64,000 nucleotides of DNA from DATMGU01 sp035555315 (GTDB taxonomy: Bacteria; Pseudomonadota; Alphaproteobacteria; ATCC43930; CGMCC-115725). The notes beneath the pieces were generated by a model. It did no database searches, had not been told where the DNA came from, and saw only the letters and a program-made list of their open reading frames with translations. This document shows, one piece after another, positions 43,579 to 53,031 of the stretch. Each line of letters starts with the position of its first letter. The stretch's first letter is position 1. Both the position numbers and the translations under genes were made by a program. The stretch covers positions 1 to 64,000 of the forward strand of contig DATMGU010000114.1 of assembly GCA_035555315.1 (NCBI GenBank). The letters are read 5' to 3'.

Positions 43579-45453
43579 CTCGGGGTGTCCCGAACACGCG
43601 ACGAATTGGGCGAGGGCTTTGGCCACGTGCTCGAAAGTATCGCCCCAATCGGCGAAGCTTTTCTGACGAAACAGACGGGCGGATGGATACCAGGGGCTGT
43701 CCTCGCGCTCCAACAGCCAGCGCCAGCAGCCGTCGAACCGGGACAGCACCCAGACCGGCTTGCCGAGAGCGCCCGCCAGATGGACGACCGAGGTATCCAC
43801 CGAGATGACCAGGTCGAGGTTGGCCAGCAGCGCCGCCGTATCCGCGAAATCGGTCACCTCGTTCATCCAATCTTCGATGACGAGGCCGGCTGGCGGTGCG
43901 TTCAGCTGTGCGGCGCTGCCGCCTTTTTGCAGGCTGATGAAACGAGCCCCCTCGACGGCCGCGAGCGGGGCGAAATCCTCGAGACGGACGCTCCGGCGTA
44001 AATCCCAGGCGTCCGTATGCGCCTCGATGGGCTGGGGGGCACCGGCCCAAACCAATCCGATCCTCGGCCGAGGATCATCGCCGAGCCGGTGGCGCCACTG
44101 CTCGACCGAGATCGGTTCGGGGGCCAAATAGGGGATCGTCACCGGTATGGTGTCCAGCGTCGTGCCGAAGACGTAGGGCAGGCTCACCATCGGCACATGC
44201 ATATCGTAAGGCGGCAGGGGCTCGCCCTGCTGAATGATTTGATCGATGCCCGGCACGCCTCGGATCAGCCGCGCCAGCGGTCGTTGTACTTCGACGATTA
44301 CCTTGAGGCCGCGCGCGGCGGCCATCGGCGCATAGCGGATGAATTGCAGGGTATCGCCCAGGCCCTGCTCCGCATGGATCAGCAGGGTCGTGCCCACCGG
44401 CAGCGGCTCGCCTTTCCATTGCGCTCCGCTGAAATCTCTATGGATGTTCTTCAGCGAGGCGCAGCCGGTCCACCGCCATTCCGCCCAGGAGAACCCGGCT
44501 TCGTAATTGCCGAGGATCAATTCGACGAGGGCGAGGTTCCATTTGGCATCGGCGAAGTTGGGGTCGATTTCCAGCGCACGCTTCAGATGCACGCGGGCCG
44601 CCAGTACGTCCTGCTGGCCGTATAGGACGGAGCCGAGATTGCTATGGGCGGTGGTCAGGTTCGGGTCGAGGTCGATGGCCCGGCGCAGCGTTTGTGCCGC
44701 CTCGGCTAGGCGGCCGATGTTTTTCAGGATGCTGCCGAGGTTGCTGTACGATCTGGCATGGTCGGGCCAACGGGCGATGAGTTCGAGGAAAATCGCCTCC
44801 GCTTCGGCGCGGCGGCCGGCGTCCCAGACGATGATGCCGAGGTTTTCACGCACATCGATGTTGTTAGGGTCGCAGGACAAGGCGTTTCGCAAGAGGCTCT
44901 CGGCCTCGTCGGACCGACCGGCGCGGTGGCACAGCAGAGCCAGCAGGATCGAGGCCGGGGTCAGGTTCGGCTGCAGCCGGATGGCGTCGCGAAAAGCCTG
45001 GATTGCCTCGTCCTTACGCCCAGTGGCGATCATGACATGGCCCAGGTTGAGGTAGGCTTTGGCGCTGCTCGGTTGCAGGGTGAGGGCGGTGAGCAGATGT
45101 TCCTCCGCCTGTGCCGCGCGGCCGGTCTGAATCAGCAGGATACTCAGATTGATCAAAGTGCCTGCGTTGTCCGGCTGAAGCTTGATGGCCCGTCGAAATG
45201 CCACCTCCGCCCCGGTCGACTTGGACCGCATCGCCAGGACGGCACCCAATCCGGCATAGGCATCGGCATTGCCCGGCGTCTGCCGGACCGCGCGCCGAAA
45301 CATCACCTCGGCGTTGACGAAATCGCCCGCCACGAGACTGGCGCTGCCTGCCCTGATCGGATCGGCGAGCTTCGCCGTTTGATGGTGTCCCAAATCCGTC
45401 TCCAGCGAGCTGCCTGTCGGTCCCCATTCCGGCATGCGGCCGCATGATCTCAT
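43567..45453 (-). CDS. TPR protein with GT9/GT41-like glycosyltransferase domain
   Basis: A 628-residue protein. About ten TPR units fill residues 35-345 (for example GNADAYAGLGAVLAMRSKST, AKAYLNLGHVMIATGRKDEA, NLTTAHSNLGSVLYGQQDVL). The C-terminal 250 residues resemble the glycosyltransferase fold of TPR-linked transferases: LLIHAEQGLGDTLQFIRYAP, PRIGLVWAGAP and NLDLVISVDTSVVHLAGALG with KPVWVL, a nucleotide-sugar-site pattern. Such TPR-GT proteins are common at flagellar loci and are candidates for flagellin O-glycosylation, but substrate and sugar are inferred. The start could be ATG 45453 or ATG 45435. It lies 49 nt upstream of the sensor kinase on the same strand. Confidence 0.75.
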   Translation of the reverse strand: MRSCGRMPEWGPTGSSLETDLGHHQTAKLADPIRAGSASLVAGDFVNAEVMFRRAVRQTPGNADAYAGLGAVLAMRSKSTGAEVAFRRAIKLQPDNAGTLINLSILLIQTGRAAQAEEHLLTALTLQPSSAKAYLNLGHVMIATGRKDEAIQAFRDAIRLQPNLTPASILLALLCHRAGRSDEAESLLRNALSCDPNNIDVRENLGIIVWDAGRRAEAEAIFLELIARWPDHARSYSNLGSILKNIGRLAEAAQTLRRAIDLDPNLTTAHSNLGSVLYGQQDVLAARVHLKRALEIDPNFADAKWNLALVELILGNYEAGFSWAEWRWTGCASLKNIHRDFSGAQWKGEPLPVGTTLLIHAEQGLGDTLQFIRYAPMAAARGLKVIVEVQRPLARLIRGVPGIDQIIQQGEPLPPYDMHVPMVSLPYVFGTTLDTIPVTIPYLAPEPISVEQWRHRLGDDPRPRIGLVWAGAPQPIEAHTDAWDLRRSVRLEDFAPLAAVEGARFISLQKGGSAAQLNAPPAGLVIEDWMNEVTDFADTAALLANLDLVISVDTSVVHLAGALGKPVWVLSRFDGCWRWLLEREDSPWYPSARLFRQKSFADWGDTFEHVAKALAQFVACSGHPEPIP

Positions 45454-45629
45454 GAGGCGATTCCGGAATGGAGTTTCAGGGGATTAAGGTTAATTTCTCG
45501 CTAAGGCCGTTCATAAACTGTTGGTGGGGCGGCGAACCGGCACACCGCTCGCAAGGTGCTCTCGGTATCAAGCCGAGCCGGCTTCGTCCTCTGCCAGATG
45601 CCGGCAAAGGCCTATTGGAGCGAGCGACC

Positions 45630-47069
45630 ATGAGCGATTTCGATCTTATCATTCGGGGCTCGACGGTGGTGACCGCCGCCGATACCACGCGCTGCGACAT
45701 CGGCATCCGCGGCGGCCGAGTGGCGGCCCTGGCCGAGAGCTTCGGGCCAGGAAGTTTGGGCAGTGCCGCGCGGGTGATCGACGCGGGCGGGTTGCTGGCC
45801 TTGCCGGGTGGTATCGACAGCCATGTCCATATCGACCAGCCAAGCGGCGACGACACCAAGATGGCCGATGATTTTCGCTCGGCGACCCTGTCCGCGGCGT
45901 TCGGCGGCAATACCACCGTACTGCCCTTCGCCTTGCAGCAACGTGGCCAGCAATTGCGCGCCGTGGTGCGCGACTATCACGCCAAGGCGGCGGGCAATTG
46001 CTACGTCGATCATAGCTTCCACCTGATCATAACCGACCCGACCGAGCAGCTGCTGGGCCAGGACCTGCCGGCGTTGGTCAAGGACGGCTATACCTCGTTC
46101 AAGATCTTCATGACCTATGACGACATGAAGCTGAACGACCGGCAGATGCTGGAGGTGATGGACGTCGCCCGGCGCGAGGGGGCCTTGGTCATGGTCCATG
46201 CCGAGAATTACGACGCCATCAAATTCATGACCGAGCGGCTGGAGGCAGGCGGCCATACAGCGCCGCGCTTCCATGCGAGTTCGCGGCCGATCGTGGTCGA
46301 GCGCGAGGCGACGCATCGGGCGATCAGCCTGGCGGAGCTGGTCGATGTGCCGATCATGATCGTGCATGTCTCGGGGGCGGACAGCATGGAACAGATCCGC
46401 TGGGCGCAGAACCGCGGTCTCAAGGTCTATGGCGAGACCTGTCCGCAATACCTGGTGCTGACCGAGCAGGATCTGGAAGGCCTCAACATGGAGGGCGCCA
46501 AATATGTCTGCAGCCCGCCGCCGCGCGATAAGGCGAGCCAGGCAGCCTGTTGGGCCGGCCTGCAGCAGGGCGTGTTCCAGGTGTTCTCCTCCGACCACTG
46601 CCCGTTCCGTTATGACGATCCGATGGGCAAGCTGAAACCGACCGCGCGCACCTCGTTCCGCTGGGTGCCGAACGGCATTCCGGGGGTCGAAACCCGCCTG
46701 CCGATCCTGTTCTCCGAGGGGGTGTCGAAGGGGCGGATCGACATCAACCGCTTCGTCGCCCTATCGGCCACCAACCATGCCCGGATGTATGGGCTATACC
46801 CGCGCAAGGGCACCATCGCGGTCGGCTCCGACGCGGATATCGTGCTCTGGGACCCCACGCGCCAAGTGACGATCAGCCAGTCGCTGCTGCATCACGGCGC
46901 CGACTACACGCCCTATGAGGGGATCGCCGTGACCGGTTGGCCGGTTACCACGATCCTGCGTGGCAAGGTCATCGTCGAGAATGGCAGCCTGACCGGCGAA
47001 CAGGGCTACGGCACCTATCTGCCGCGCGCATTGTCCGACTACGTGAAGCCGAGCGGGACGTCGGCGTAG
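45630..47069 (+). CDS. dihydropyrimidinase / D-hydantoinase family amidohydrolase
   Basis: A 479-residue cytoplasmic hydrolase that opens cyclic amide rings of dihydropyrimidines or hydantoins. The binuclear metal site is visible: His65 and His67 in GGIDSHVHIDQP, the carboxylated Lys158 in SFKIFMTYDDMKL, VMVHAENYDA, PIMIVHVSGADSM, and the catalytic Asp region FSSDHCPFRYDD. ATG 45630 has TTGGAG about 10 nt upstream; the open upstream frame is not convincing. It stands alone between flagellar-region genes and a drug exporter, without the other genes of reductive pyrimidine degradation, so the physiological substrate is uncertain. Confidence 0.88.
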   Translation: MSDFDLIIRGSTVVTAADTTRCDIGIRGGRVAALAESFGPGSLGSAARVIDAGGLLALPGGIDSHVHIDQPSGDDTKMADDFRSATLSAAFGGNTTVLPFALQQRGQQLRAVVRDYHAKAAGNCYVDHSFHLIITDPTEQLLGQDLPALVKDGYTSFKIFMTYDDMKLNDRQMLEVMDVARREGALVMVHAENYDAIKFMTERLEAGGHTAPRFHASSRPIVVEREATHRAISLAELVDVPIMIVHVSGADSMEQIRWAQNRGLKVYGETCPQYLVLTEQDLEGLNMEGAKYVCSPPPRDKASQAACWAGLQQGVFQVFSSDHCPFRYDDPMGKLKPTARTSFRWVPNGIPGVETRLPILFSEGVSKGRIDINRFVALSATNHARMYGLYPRKGTIAVGSDADIVLWDPTRQVTISQSLLHHGADYTPYEGIAVTGWPVTTILRGKVIVENGSLTGEQGYGTYLPRALSDYVKPSGTSA

Positions 47070-47102
47070 ACGTTACGCCTCGGGTGAATGCCGGCGGACG
47101 CC

Positions 47103-48572
47103 TCAGCGTCCAGCGCCGTGCCCGCTGACCTCGGCACCATCGCGGGCGCCGAGCCGCACGAAGCCGGTGGTCGATGCCAATGTCACCAGGGCGACCAGCA
47201 CGAAGACGATGTCGAACCCGGCCAGCGTGACCGATCCGCCGGGGCCGGTCACCATCCCCAGCAGGGCGGCGGAGATGGCGATGCCGAAACCCATCGAGAG
47301 TTGCTGGGCGACGCCGCCGAGGCTGGTCGCGGCGCTCATCCGACGCGCGGGGATCTCGGCATAGCTCAGGGCATTGATGCCGATGAATTGGGTCGAGCGA
47401 ATCACCCCGAACACCAGCACATAGATCACCACCACCCAATGCGGCGTATCGGCCCCGACCAGTGCCAGTCCGGCGATCGCCAGAGCACCGATGACCGCGT
47501 TGCCGATCAGAAGGCGGCGGAAACCGAAGGTCCGCAGCAACCGGCTCGCCATGGTGCGCATCACCAGGGCACCGACGCTCATCATGAAGGTCAGCAACCC
47601 GGAACGCAGGGGGCTGAGACCGAAACCGAGTTGGAACAGCAGGGGCAGCAGAAACGGCACCGCGTTGAGGCCGATGCGGCAGACGCCGCCCGCGCCGACG
47701 CCGATGCGAAAGCTCCTGATCTGAAACAAGGATAGATCCAGCGCCGGGCTGAGGCAGCGCCGGGCATGCCAGCGATAGACCAGCAGGATGGCGAATGCCG
47801 TGGCGAAGAGGGCGCCTTCGCCGATTATCGCGCCCGCTCCGGTGTCGCCGACCGGGCGTACCAGGCTTTCGATCGCGAATTGCAGCAAGGCGAGACCGGT
47901 GCCGAGGATACCGAAGCCGATGAAATCGAAGCGCGACGGCGACGGCTCCCGCACCTGGTCGATGAACCGGAGCGCCAACGCCATGCCGATCGCGCCGATC
48001 GGGATGTTGACGTAGAAGATCCAACGCCACGAGGCATAGGTCGTGAGCAGACCGCCGATCACTGGGCCAAGCGTCGGACCGATCAATGCCGGGATGGTCA
48101 TGTAGGTCATCGCCGTGATCAGCCCTTCCTTCGGAAAGGAGCGGAACAGGATCAGTCGGCCGACCGGCGTCATCATGGCGCCGCCGAAGCCTTGCAGGAC
48201 CCGGGTCGCGACCAGCATCGGCAGGCTGGTCGCGACGCCGCACAGGGCCGATCCCACGGTGAAGATGCCGATGGCGGCACAGAACATCGTCCTTGTGCCG
48301 AACCGGTCGGCGATCCAGCCGCTGATCGGGATGAAGACGGCGAGGCTCAGCAGATAGCTGGTGATCGCCAGATTGAGCCGCAGCGGGTTCTCATCCAGGC
48401 TGCGCGCCATTTCCGGGATCGAGGTCGTGATGATCGTGGAATCCAATTGCTCCATGAAGAACGCGACCGCGATGACCATCGGGATCAGCAGGCGCAGTTT
48501 TGGATCGGTCGTGGCGCGGTAGTTCGGTGGAGACTCACTCACGGCCGCCGCGCCCGGCTCGGAATAACTCAT
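47103..48572 (-). CDS. DHA2-family multidrug MFS transporter
   Basis: A 489-residue proton-driven exporter with about 14 predicted membrane segments. The motifs are those of EmrB/QacA drug transporters: AFFMEQLDSTIITTSIPEMA in TM1, SGWIADRFGTRTMFCAAIG (motif A), RVLQGFGGAMMTPVGRLILF (motif B), and IGPTLGPVIGGLLTTYASWR with WIFYVNIPIG (motif C). No EmrA-like periplasmic adaptor is adjacent, so it may act alone or use a partner encoded elsewhere. It converges on the amidohydrolase gene with a 33-nt gap containing a short GGACGC-CTCA-GCGTCC hairpin. Confidence 0.9.
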   Translation of the reverse strand: MSYSEPGAAAVSESPPNYRATTDPKLRLLIPMVIAVAFFMEQLDSTIITTSIPEMARSLDENPLRLNLAITSYLLSLAVFIPISGWIADRFGTRTMFCAAIGIFTVGSALCGVATSLPMLVATRVLQGFGGAMMTPVGRLILFRSFPKEGLITAMTYMTIPALIGPTLGPVIGGLLTTYASWRWIFYVNIPIGAIGMALALRFIDQVREPSPSRFDFIGFGILGTGLALLQFAIESLVRPVGDTGAGAIIGEGALFATAFAILLVYRWHARRCLSPALDLSLFQIRSFRIGVGAGGVCRIGLNAVPFLLPLLFQLGFGLSPLRSGLLTFMMSVGALVMRTMASRLLRTFGFRRLLIGNAVIGALAIAGLALVGADTPHWVVVIYVLVFGVIRSTQFIGINALSYAEIPARRMSAATSLGGVAQQLSMGFGIAISAALLGMVTGPGGSVTLAGFDIVFVLVALVTLASTTGFVRLGARDGAEVSGHGAGR

Positions 48573-48820
48573 CGGTCAGTGCCCGATAGACTGTTCATCA
48601 CCAAAATACAGACCTAGTTCCATGGCGAATCGGCATCGAGATCAGCACGAACGATGCCAGTATCGCCATCCGCCGATCTGCTGTCTGGCGGAATGTCTCC
48701 GGTAACCCCCACGTTACGCAGGGAGCGCCGACTTGCCTCAGGGGCAGAAAATTTCGTAGATTGACATCGGTCATCCCGATGAAAACCACCGGGTATCCGC
48801 AGTTTTGCAAGGGCAGGATC

Positions 48821-49153
48821 ATGGCGTTGCGTCGATCGGACCTTTCACGGCGGAATTTGCTGGCGCTCGCCGGTGGCGTGGCGCCCATCGCCTTCGCCGG
48901 TTTGGCCGGGCGTTCCGCCTCCGCCCTGACTTTGGAAAAAATGCCGGCACCGATGGCCAAGGCCTATATCGGCCATTGCCAAGTGGATCAGTTTCACGCG
49001 GTCTCCGTCGATGACGCGATCGGCAAGTTGAAGGCCGCGGGGATCGTGTTCGACGAGCAGGCCGTGCGCAGTTCGCTGGTCTGCCCGCTTTGCGGCTGCT
49101 CCATCGTCGGCACGGCTGAGTTTTCGCCGGCTGCTCCGCCGGCCAAACCCTAG
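48821..49153 (+). CDS. small Tat-exported protein with C-terminal cysteine cluster
   Basis: A 110-residue protein. The N terminus carries a twin-arginine signal (SRRNLLALAGG, then a hydrophobic stretch ending SASA), so it is probably exported folded, perhaps with a cofactor. The mature part has HCQVDQFHAVSVDDAIGKLKA and ends with CPLCGCSIVGTAEF, a CxxCxC arrangement that could bind metal. ATG 48821 has AGGA 4-5 nt upstream. It is followed 48 nt later by another exported unknown. No family is recognised. Confidence 0.6.
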   Translation: MALRRSDLSRRNLLALAGGVAPIAFAGLAGRSASALTLEKMPAPMAKAYIGHCQVDQFHAVSVDDAIGKLKAAGIVFDEQAVRSSLVCPLCGCSIVGTAEFSPAAPPAKP

Positions 49154-49201
49154 ACTCGGCGTTACGGTATCCGGCGATTTCGTCGGAGGGTCCATCCCAT
49201 C

Positions 49202-49888
49202 ATGCGTTGGCTCATTCCACTCGCGGCCATGTCACTCATATTCGTCGCGACGGTGCCGTCAGCAGCCGAAGCGGCGGTTCATAAATATCAGCGGATGGTG
49301 ATCGCTCCCGGCATCTATGGCTTGCGGCCCGGCGGATCGTCCGATGCCGAGGCATTTTGCCTGGACGAAGCGCTGGCGGCACCGATACCCGGTGTGGCGT
49401 TGTCCCGAGTGGAGGCGGAGGCGTTGGATGCCACGGTCACCGTGGCGGACGCGTCGCCGATCACCCTGCAATCCGCCATCGACCGTCACATCATCGCCGT
49501 CGAAGGGCTGGGCGGGCTGGATTTCGCCCATATCCGCCTGAAAAACCTCTTGCCCGACCGGGCGGTGAAGGTCGAGGTCAAGGCGGCCAGCGTCCTGGCG
49601 GAAAACGACGACTATCCGATGGCGGATGCGCGAAAATTCACCCCCGCCTTGCGCGACATCGTGCGGCCCCAGCTTGCCCGGAGGGAGGAGGAGGCGGACG
49701 AGCATAAGGTGGTGCAGCAGCGGGTATGGACGGCGTTCAACGCGCAGACAGACGCGGCCTTCGCCGAAGCGGACTGGCTGATCACCGCCGGGCCGATGCC
49801 ACCCCGTACCGCCTGGCGATCGACCGATCTGGACAGATGCCCAAGGAGCAGCACCGTGATCGTTCTCTGTTATGAGGATAAGAGGTAG
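49202..49888 (+). CDS. secreted unknown protein
   Basis: A 228-residue protein with a Sec signal peptide (MRWLIPLAAMSLIFVATVPSAAEA). The mature part contains YGLRPGGSSDAEAFCLDEAL and a helical segment LARREEEADEHKVVQQRVWT. It has few cysteines and no membrane segment after the signal. It follows the Tat-exported protein by 48 nt on the same strand, so the two are likely co-expressed. I recognise no family. Confidence 0.6.
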   Translation: MRWLIPLAAMSLIFVATVPSAAEAAVHKYQRMVIAPGIYGLRPGGSSDAEAFCLDEALAAPIPGVALSRVEAEALDATVTVADASPITLQSAIDRHIIAVEGLGGLDFAHIRLKNLLPDRAVKVEVKAASVLAENDDYPMADARKFTPALRDIVRPQLARREEEADEHKVVQQRVWTAFNAQTDAAFAEADWLITAGPMPPRTAWRSTDLDRCPRSSTVIVLCYEDKR

Positions 49889-49928
49889 AGGGGGACTGTT
49901 TTTGGAAGCCGACGGCTTGTGAGCCCGG

Positions 49929-51326
49929 TCACGAGCGGTTCCGCGTCGCTTTCGCGTCTCGGCTGATGTCGTCGGCGCGCAGCCATCCTGGCGAGCCGCG
50001 CGGCAGCAACTGAGTGGCGCGGCTGGCTTGTTGGATGGCGGTGCGGATGTCACCCGCCAAAACGGCCTCCTCAGCGAGCGCCAGGGCGGCGTTGCCGATA
50101 TCGTTGTCGCGGCCTTGGGCGATCGCCAGGAAATGCCAGGCGTCCGAATTGTCGGGATCGGTCCGCACCGCGTCTTTCAGAGCGGCGATGGCCGGCTTCA
50201 CCAGGCTCGGATCGTTCATTTCCAATTGCACCTGGGCCAGCGAAACGCGGATCAACGAGGCTTGCGGCGCCAGCTTCGCCGCCGTCTGGTAGGGCAGCAG
50301 CGCCTCTTTGACCTTGCCGTTCTCGAACAGCATCTGGCCCTTCAGCTCGTTGAAATACGGGTCGTCAGGGTGGTCCTTCAGCAGCCCGTTGATTTCCTCG
50401 AGCGCCTTGGGCAGGTCGGGCTTGCGGTAATAGGCGATCGCCCGGGCGTAATGCGCCGGCAGGCTCTGATCGGTCAGGGGATAGCGCTTCATTACATCGG
50501 CTATCGGGGCAAGGAAGCCGACCAGTTTCGCCACCATGCGGTGATGCATCATCACGAGTTCGGGCGAATCCTGGGATTTGGAAGCCGGCGATTTCTCGAC
50601 ATGGGCGCGCACCGTGTCGACGCGTTCGGTGGTCAGCGGATGGGTCCGCAGATAGGGATCCTGCCGGGCGGGCAGCAGCACTTCCTGCTTTTCCAGCACC
50701 TGAAAGAACTCCAGCAGCCCGCGCGACGACTGATTGGTCTCGTCGAGGAACGTCATGCCGGCCTGATCCGCTCGTGCCTCCTGGCCGACGGAATAGGCCA
50801 GCAGCGAGCGGAGCGCCATGCTTTGCGTGCCGAGTACCGCGGCGCTGGCGACCGCGCCACTGCGCGACAGTACCGCTCCGGCGGTGCCCAGCACATAGCC
50901 GATGATGCTCTGCGTCGTCGCGTTCTCCAGCGCTTCCTGGCTGCGCGCCAGATGGCCGCCGGCGATATGACCGGTCTCGTGCGCGATCACGCCGATCACC
51001 TGGTTGGGCGACTGGCTGCGGGTCAGCAGCCCTGTGTTGATGAACAGCCGTTGTCCCCCGGCGACGAAGGCGTTGATCTGCGACGAATTCACCAAGTTGA
51101 TCTGGATGAAACTGGCATCCAGCCCGGCGGCGCGCCATAGGGGCGTTGCGAAGGTCCGGATCGTGCTTTCGATCTCGGCGTCGCGGATCAGCCCGACGCC
51201 GGTACCGACGCCGCCACTATCCTGGGCGGCTGCCGGACGCGGCGAAGCCGGGGAGGCGATCAGAACAGTCGCGACCAAACCGGCGCACAGCACCTGGCGG
51301 AAGGGGCTTCTCAACAACAGCGGCAT
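49929..51326 (-). CDS. M48 metallopeptidase with TPR repeats (BepA-like)
   Basis: A 465-residue periplasmic zinc protease. A signal peptide (VLCAGLVATVLIASPASPRPAAAQ) precedes the peptidase domain with FVAGGQRLFINTGLLTRS, the HExxH site HETGH at His116-His120, and EARADQAGMTFLDE carrying the third zinc ligand. TPR units follow from about residue 290 (YRKPDLPKALEEINGLLKDH, WHFLAIAQGRDNDIGNAALA). The layout matches BepA/YfgC, which handles misfolded outer-membrane proteins and LptD assembly. The start is 16 nt after the stop of the second TPR/ATP-grasp gene, so they probably form an operon. The ribosome site GAGAGG touches the ATG, which is unusually close. Confidence 0.9.
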   Translation of the reverse strand: MPLLLRSPFRQVLCAGLVATVLIASPASPRPAAAQDSGGVGTGVGLIRDAEIESTIRTFATPLWRAAGLDASFIQINLVNSSQINAFVAGGQRLFINTGLLTRSQSPNQVIGVIAHETGHIAGGHLARSQEALENATTQSIIGYVLGTAGAVLSRSGAVASAAVLGTQSMALRSLLAYSVGQEARADQAGMTFLDETNQSSRGLLEFFQVLEKQEVLLPARQDPYLRTHPLTTERVDTVRAHVEKSPASKSQDSPELVMMHHRMVAKLVGFLAPIADVMKRYPLTDQSLPAHYARAIAYYRKPDLPKALEEINGLLKDHPDDPYFNELKGQMLFENGKVKEALLPYQTAAKLAPQASLIRVSLAQVQLEMNDPSLVKPAIAALKDAVRTDPDNSDAWHFLAIAQGRDNDIGNAALALAEEAVLAGDIRTAIQQASRATQLLPRGSPGWLRADDISRDAKATRNRS

Positions 51327-51342
51327 CCTCTCGATCCGACCC

Positions 51343-52857
51343 TCATAGTTGAGCCTCCGGCCGAGCGCCGTCAATCGATCCAGACCCCGCCGATCCGACC
51401 TGCAAGCCGGTCGCGGCGATCCTTGCCCGCAGCATGGCCTCGAACGCCTCGAAAATCTTCGGCACGTGTTCGTGCTTGTAAGGAAACTGCTCGATCGGGT
51501 CATCCAGATGGACGGCCATGGTGGCGTTGGCTTCGAACACCAGCACGCGGCCATCGGCCAGCAGCCCGAAATCGATGCCGCAGAAATCCAAATCCAGGCG
51601 TCGACCGATCGCCTCGATCGCCCGCATCGCCCGTGGGCCAAGGACTCCGGCGGGATCATCGAAAAACCGCCGCTCCTCATCCCGCTTCCAGGGCTCGGAC
51701 AGCATGTCGGCGGAAAAATAATGCACCAGCCAATGCCGCGAGATCGCCAAATGGTAGGCGAAGGGTCGTCGATCGATGAAGATCATCCGGTACTTCCGGT
51801 AAAAACCATCGGCCGAGCGGTAGTCGTGATAAGCGGTGATGTAGCATGCCCCGGCATCCGTCACGGCCAAGGATCGGTCCAGCGTTTCCGGCGCGTCGAT
51901 CCTGACGATATCGGCGCCCCCATGCGCGCCGACCGGGCGGACCAGGATGGGCAACGGGAGGGAGGCTTCGGCGAGTATCGCCGGTGTGATGGCGCCTGTC
52001 CGGCGGATGACCGGCGGCACCACGACATCCCCGATCCCGGTCAGCAGGTCCGGCATCAGGTGCCGCTGCGTGCGAACGATGCTCGCCGGCCGGTTCACCA
52101 CCGGACGGCTGCGTTCCACGACGAAAGGGGCCGCGACGAAATGGGCGGCGTGCTCCAGCGCCGTATCGGCCATGTCGGCATCGCCGATGGCGTTGAACAC
52201 CAGATCATGGTCCGGCAGAGTCTCCGCCTGCTCCGCCGTCGCGTACTCGATGAACCATTTCAGGCGGGTGGTGGTCGCCGGCGGGAACAGCGCCTCGATC
52301 GGCACGTTGCCGGCGCCGGAGGTCGACAGGATCAGCACACGGCGCGCCGGGCCGGGAGCGGTGGAATCCGGCGTGGTGGCGGGTTCGATGAACAGGCATT
52401 GCGTGCGGAACGCGCGATCGCGGTGCTCGCGCGCCTCCGCGCCCCGTCCCTCACTATCTAGGATCGCGGCCAGATTCTGATTGGCGGCCACGAAATCCGG
52501 GTCCAGAGCCAGGGTCAGACGATACCATTTCGCAGCCGGTTCGAGCTGGCCCGCCATGAAATAGGCGGTCGCCAGATTGTACAGCGCCACCGGCGATCGG
52601 GCCTCCAGCGCCATGGCGGCCATGTCCGTGGCCAGCGCCTCGGTCTGCCGGCCGGCGGCGCGGTAGGCCGCCGCTTGGGCGCGATAGGGGGCTGGATTCC
52701 GCGGATCGAGCAGGCTCGCCCGATCGAGCGCCGTCAGCGCCTCGCCCGATTCTCCCGCATCGGACAAAGCCGTGCCCAGCTCCAGCCATGCCGTCGCCGA
52801 GTTCGGCTCGGCCGCGACCAGATCGCGCCGTTCGGTGAGCGAGGTTTGCCGGACCAT
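51343..52857 (-). CDS. TPR/ATP-grasp fusion protein B
   Basis: A 504-residue paralogue of the protein at 36425. TPR-like repeats fill about residues 1-165 (ATAWLELGTALSDAGESGEA, APYRAQAAAYRAAGRQTEAL, LYNLATAYFMAGQLEPAAKW). A pre-ATP-grasp-type domain begins RRVLILSTSGAGNVPIEALF (about 172). The ATP-grasp-type domain has LPILVRPVGAHGGADIVRID (about 304), GFYRKYRMIFIDRRPFAYHL, FCGIDFGLL and FEANATMAVHLDD, with the Asp/Glu/Asn metal triad intact. ATG 52857 is used; the frame continues upstream across pcaB, but that part is antisense and not credible. M48 protease lies 16 nt downstream. The substrate is unknown; an amide or peptide ligase is the default inference. Confidence 0.72.
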   Translation of the reverse strand: MVRQTSLTERRDLVAAEPNSATAWLELGTALSDAGESGEALTALDRASLLDPRNPAPYRAQAAAYRAAGRQTEALATDMAAMALEARSPVALYNLATAYFMAGQLEPAAKWYRLTLALDPDFVAANQNLAAILDSEGRGAEAREHRDRAFRTQCLFIEPATTPDSTAPGPARRVLILSTSGAGNVPIEALFPPATTTRLKWFIEYATAEQAETLPDHDLVFNAIGDADMADTALEHAAHFVAAPFVVERSRPVVNRPASIVRTQRHLMPDLLTGIGDVVVPPVIRRTGAITPAILAEASLPLPILVRPVGAHGGADIVRIDAPETLDRSLAVTDAGACYITAYHDYRSADGFYRKYRMIFIDRRPFAYHLAISRHWLVHYFSADMLSEPWKRDEERRFFDDPAGVLGPRAMRAIEAIGRRLDLDFCGIDFGLLADGRVLVFEANATMAVHLDDPIEQFPYKHEHVPKIFEAFEAMLRARIAATGLQVGSAGSGSIDGARPEAQL

Positions 52858-53031
52858 GAGCGTCGTTGTAACGCAGTATCGACGCCACGCGATATGGTTG
52901 ACGATGACCCTGTGGTTACGCGCCCCGCCGATCGACTGAAGCCGCTGGACCGGCCCGCGCCGATCTGCGAAGGGATAGCCTGATCTCCCGCGGGCATCTC
53001 GACCCGTGGGCGTCTTCGGAAAGGCGATGGC

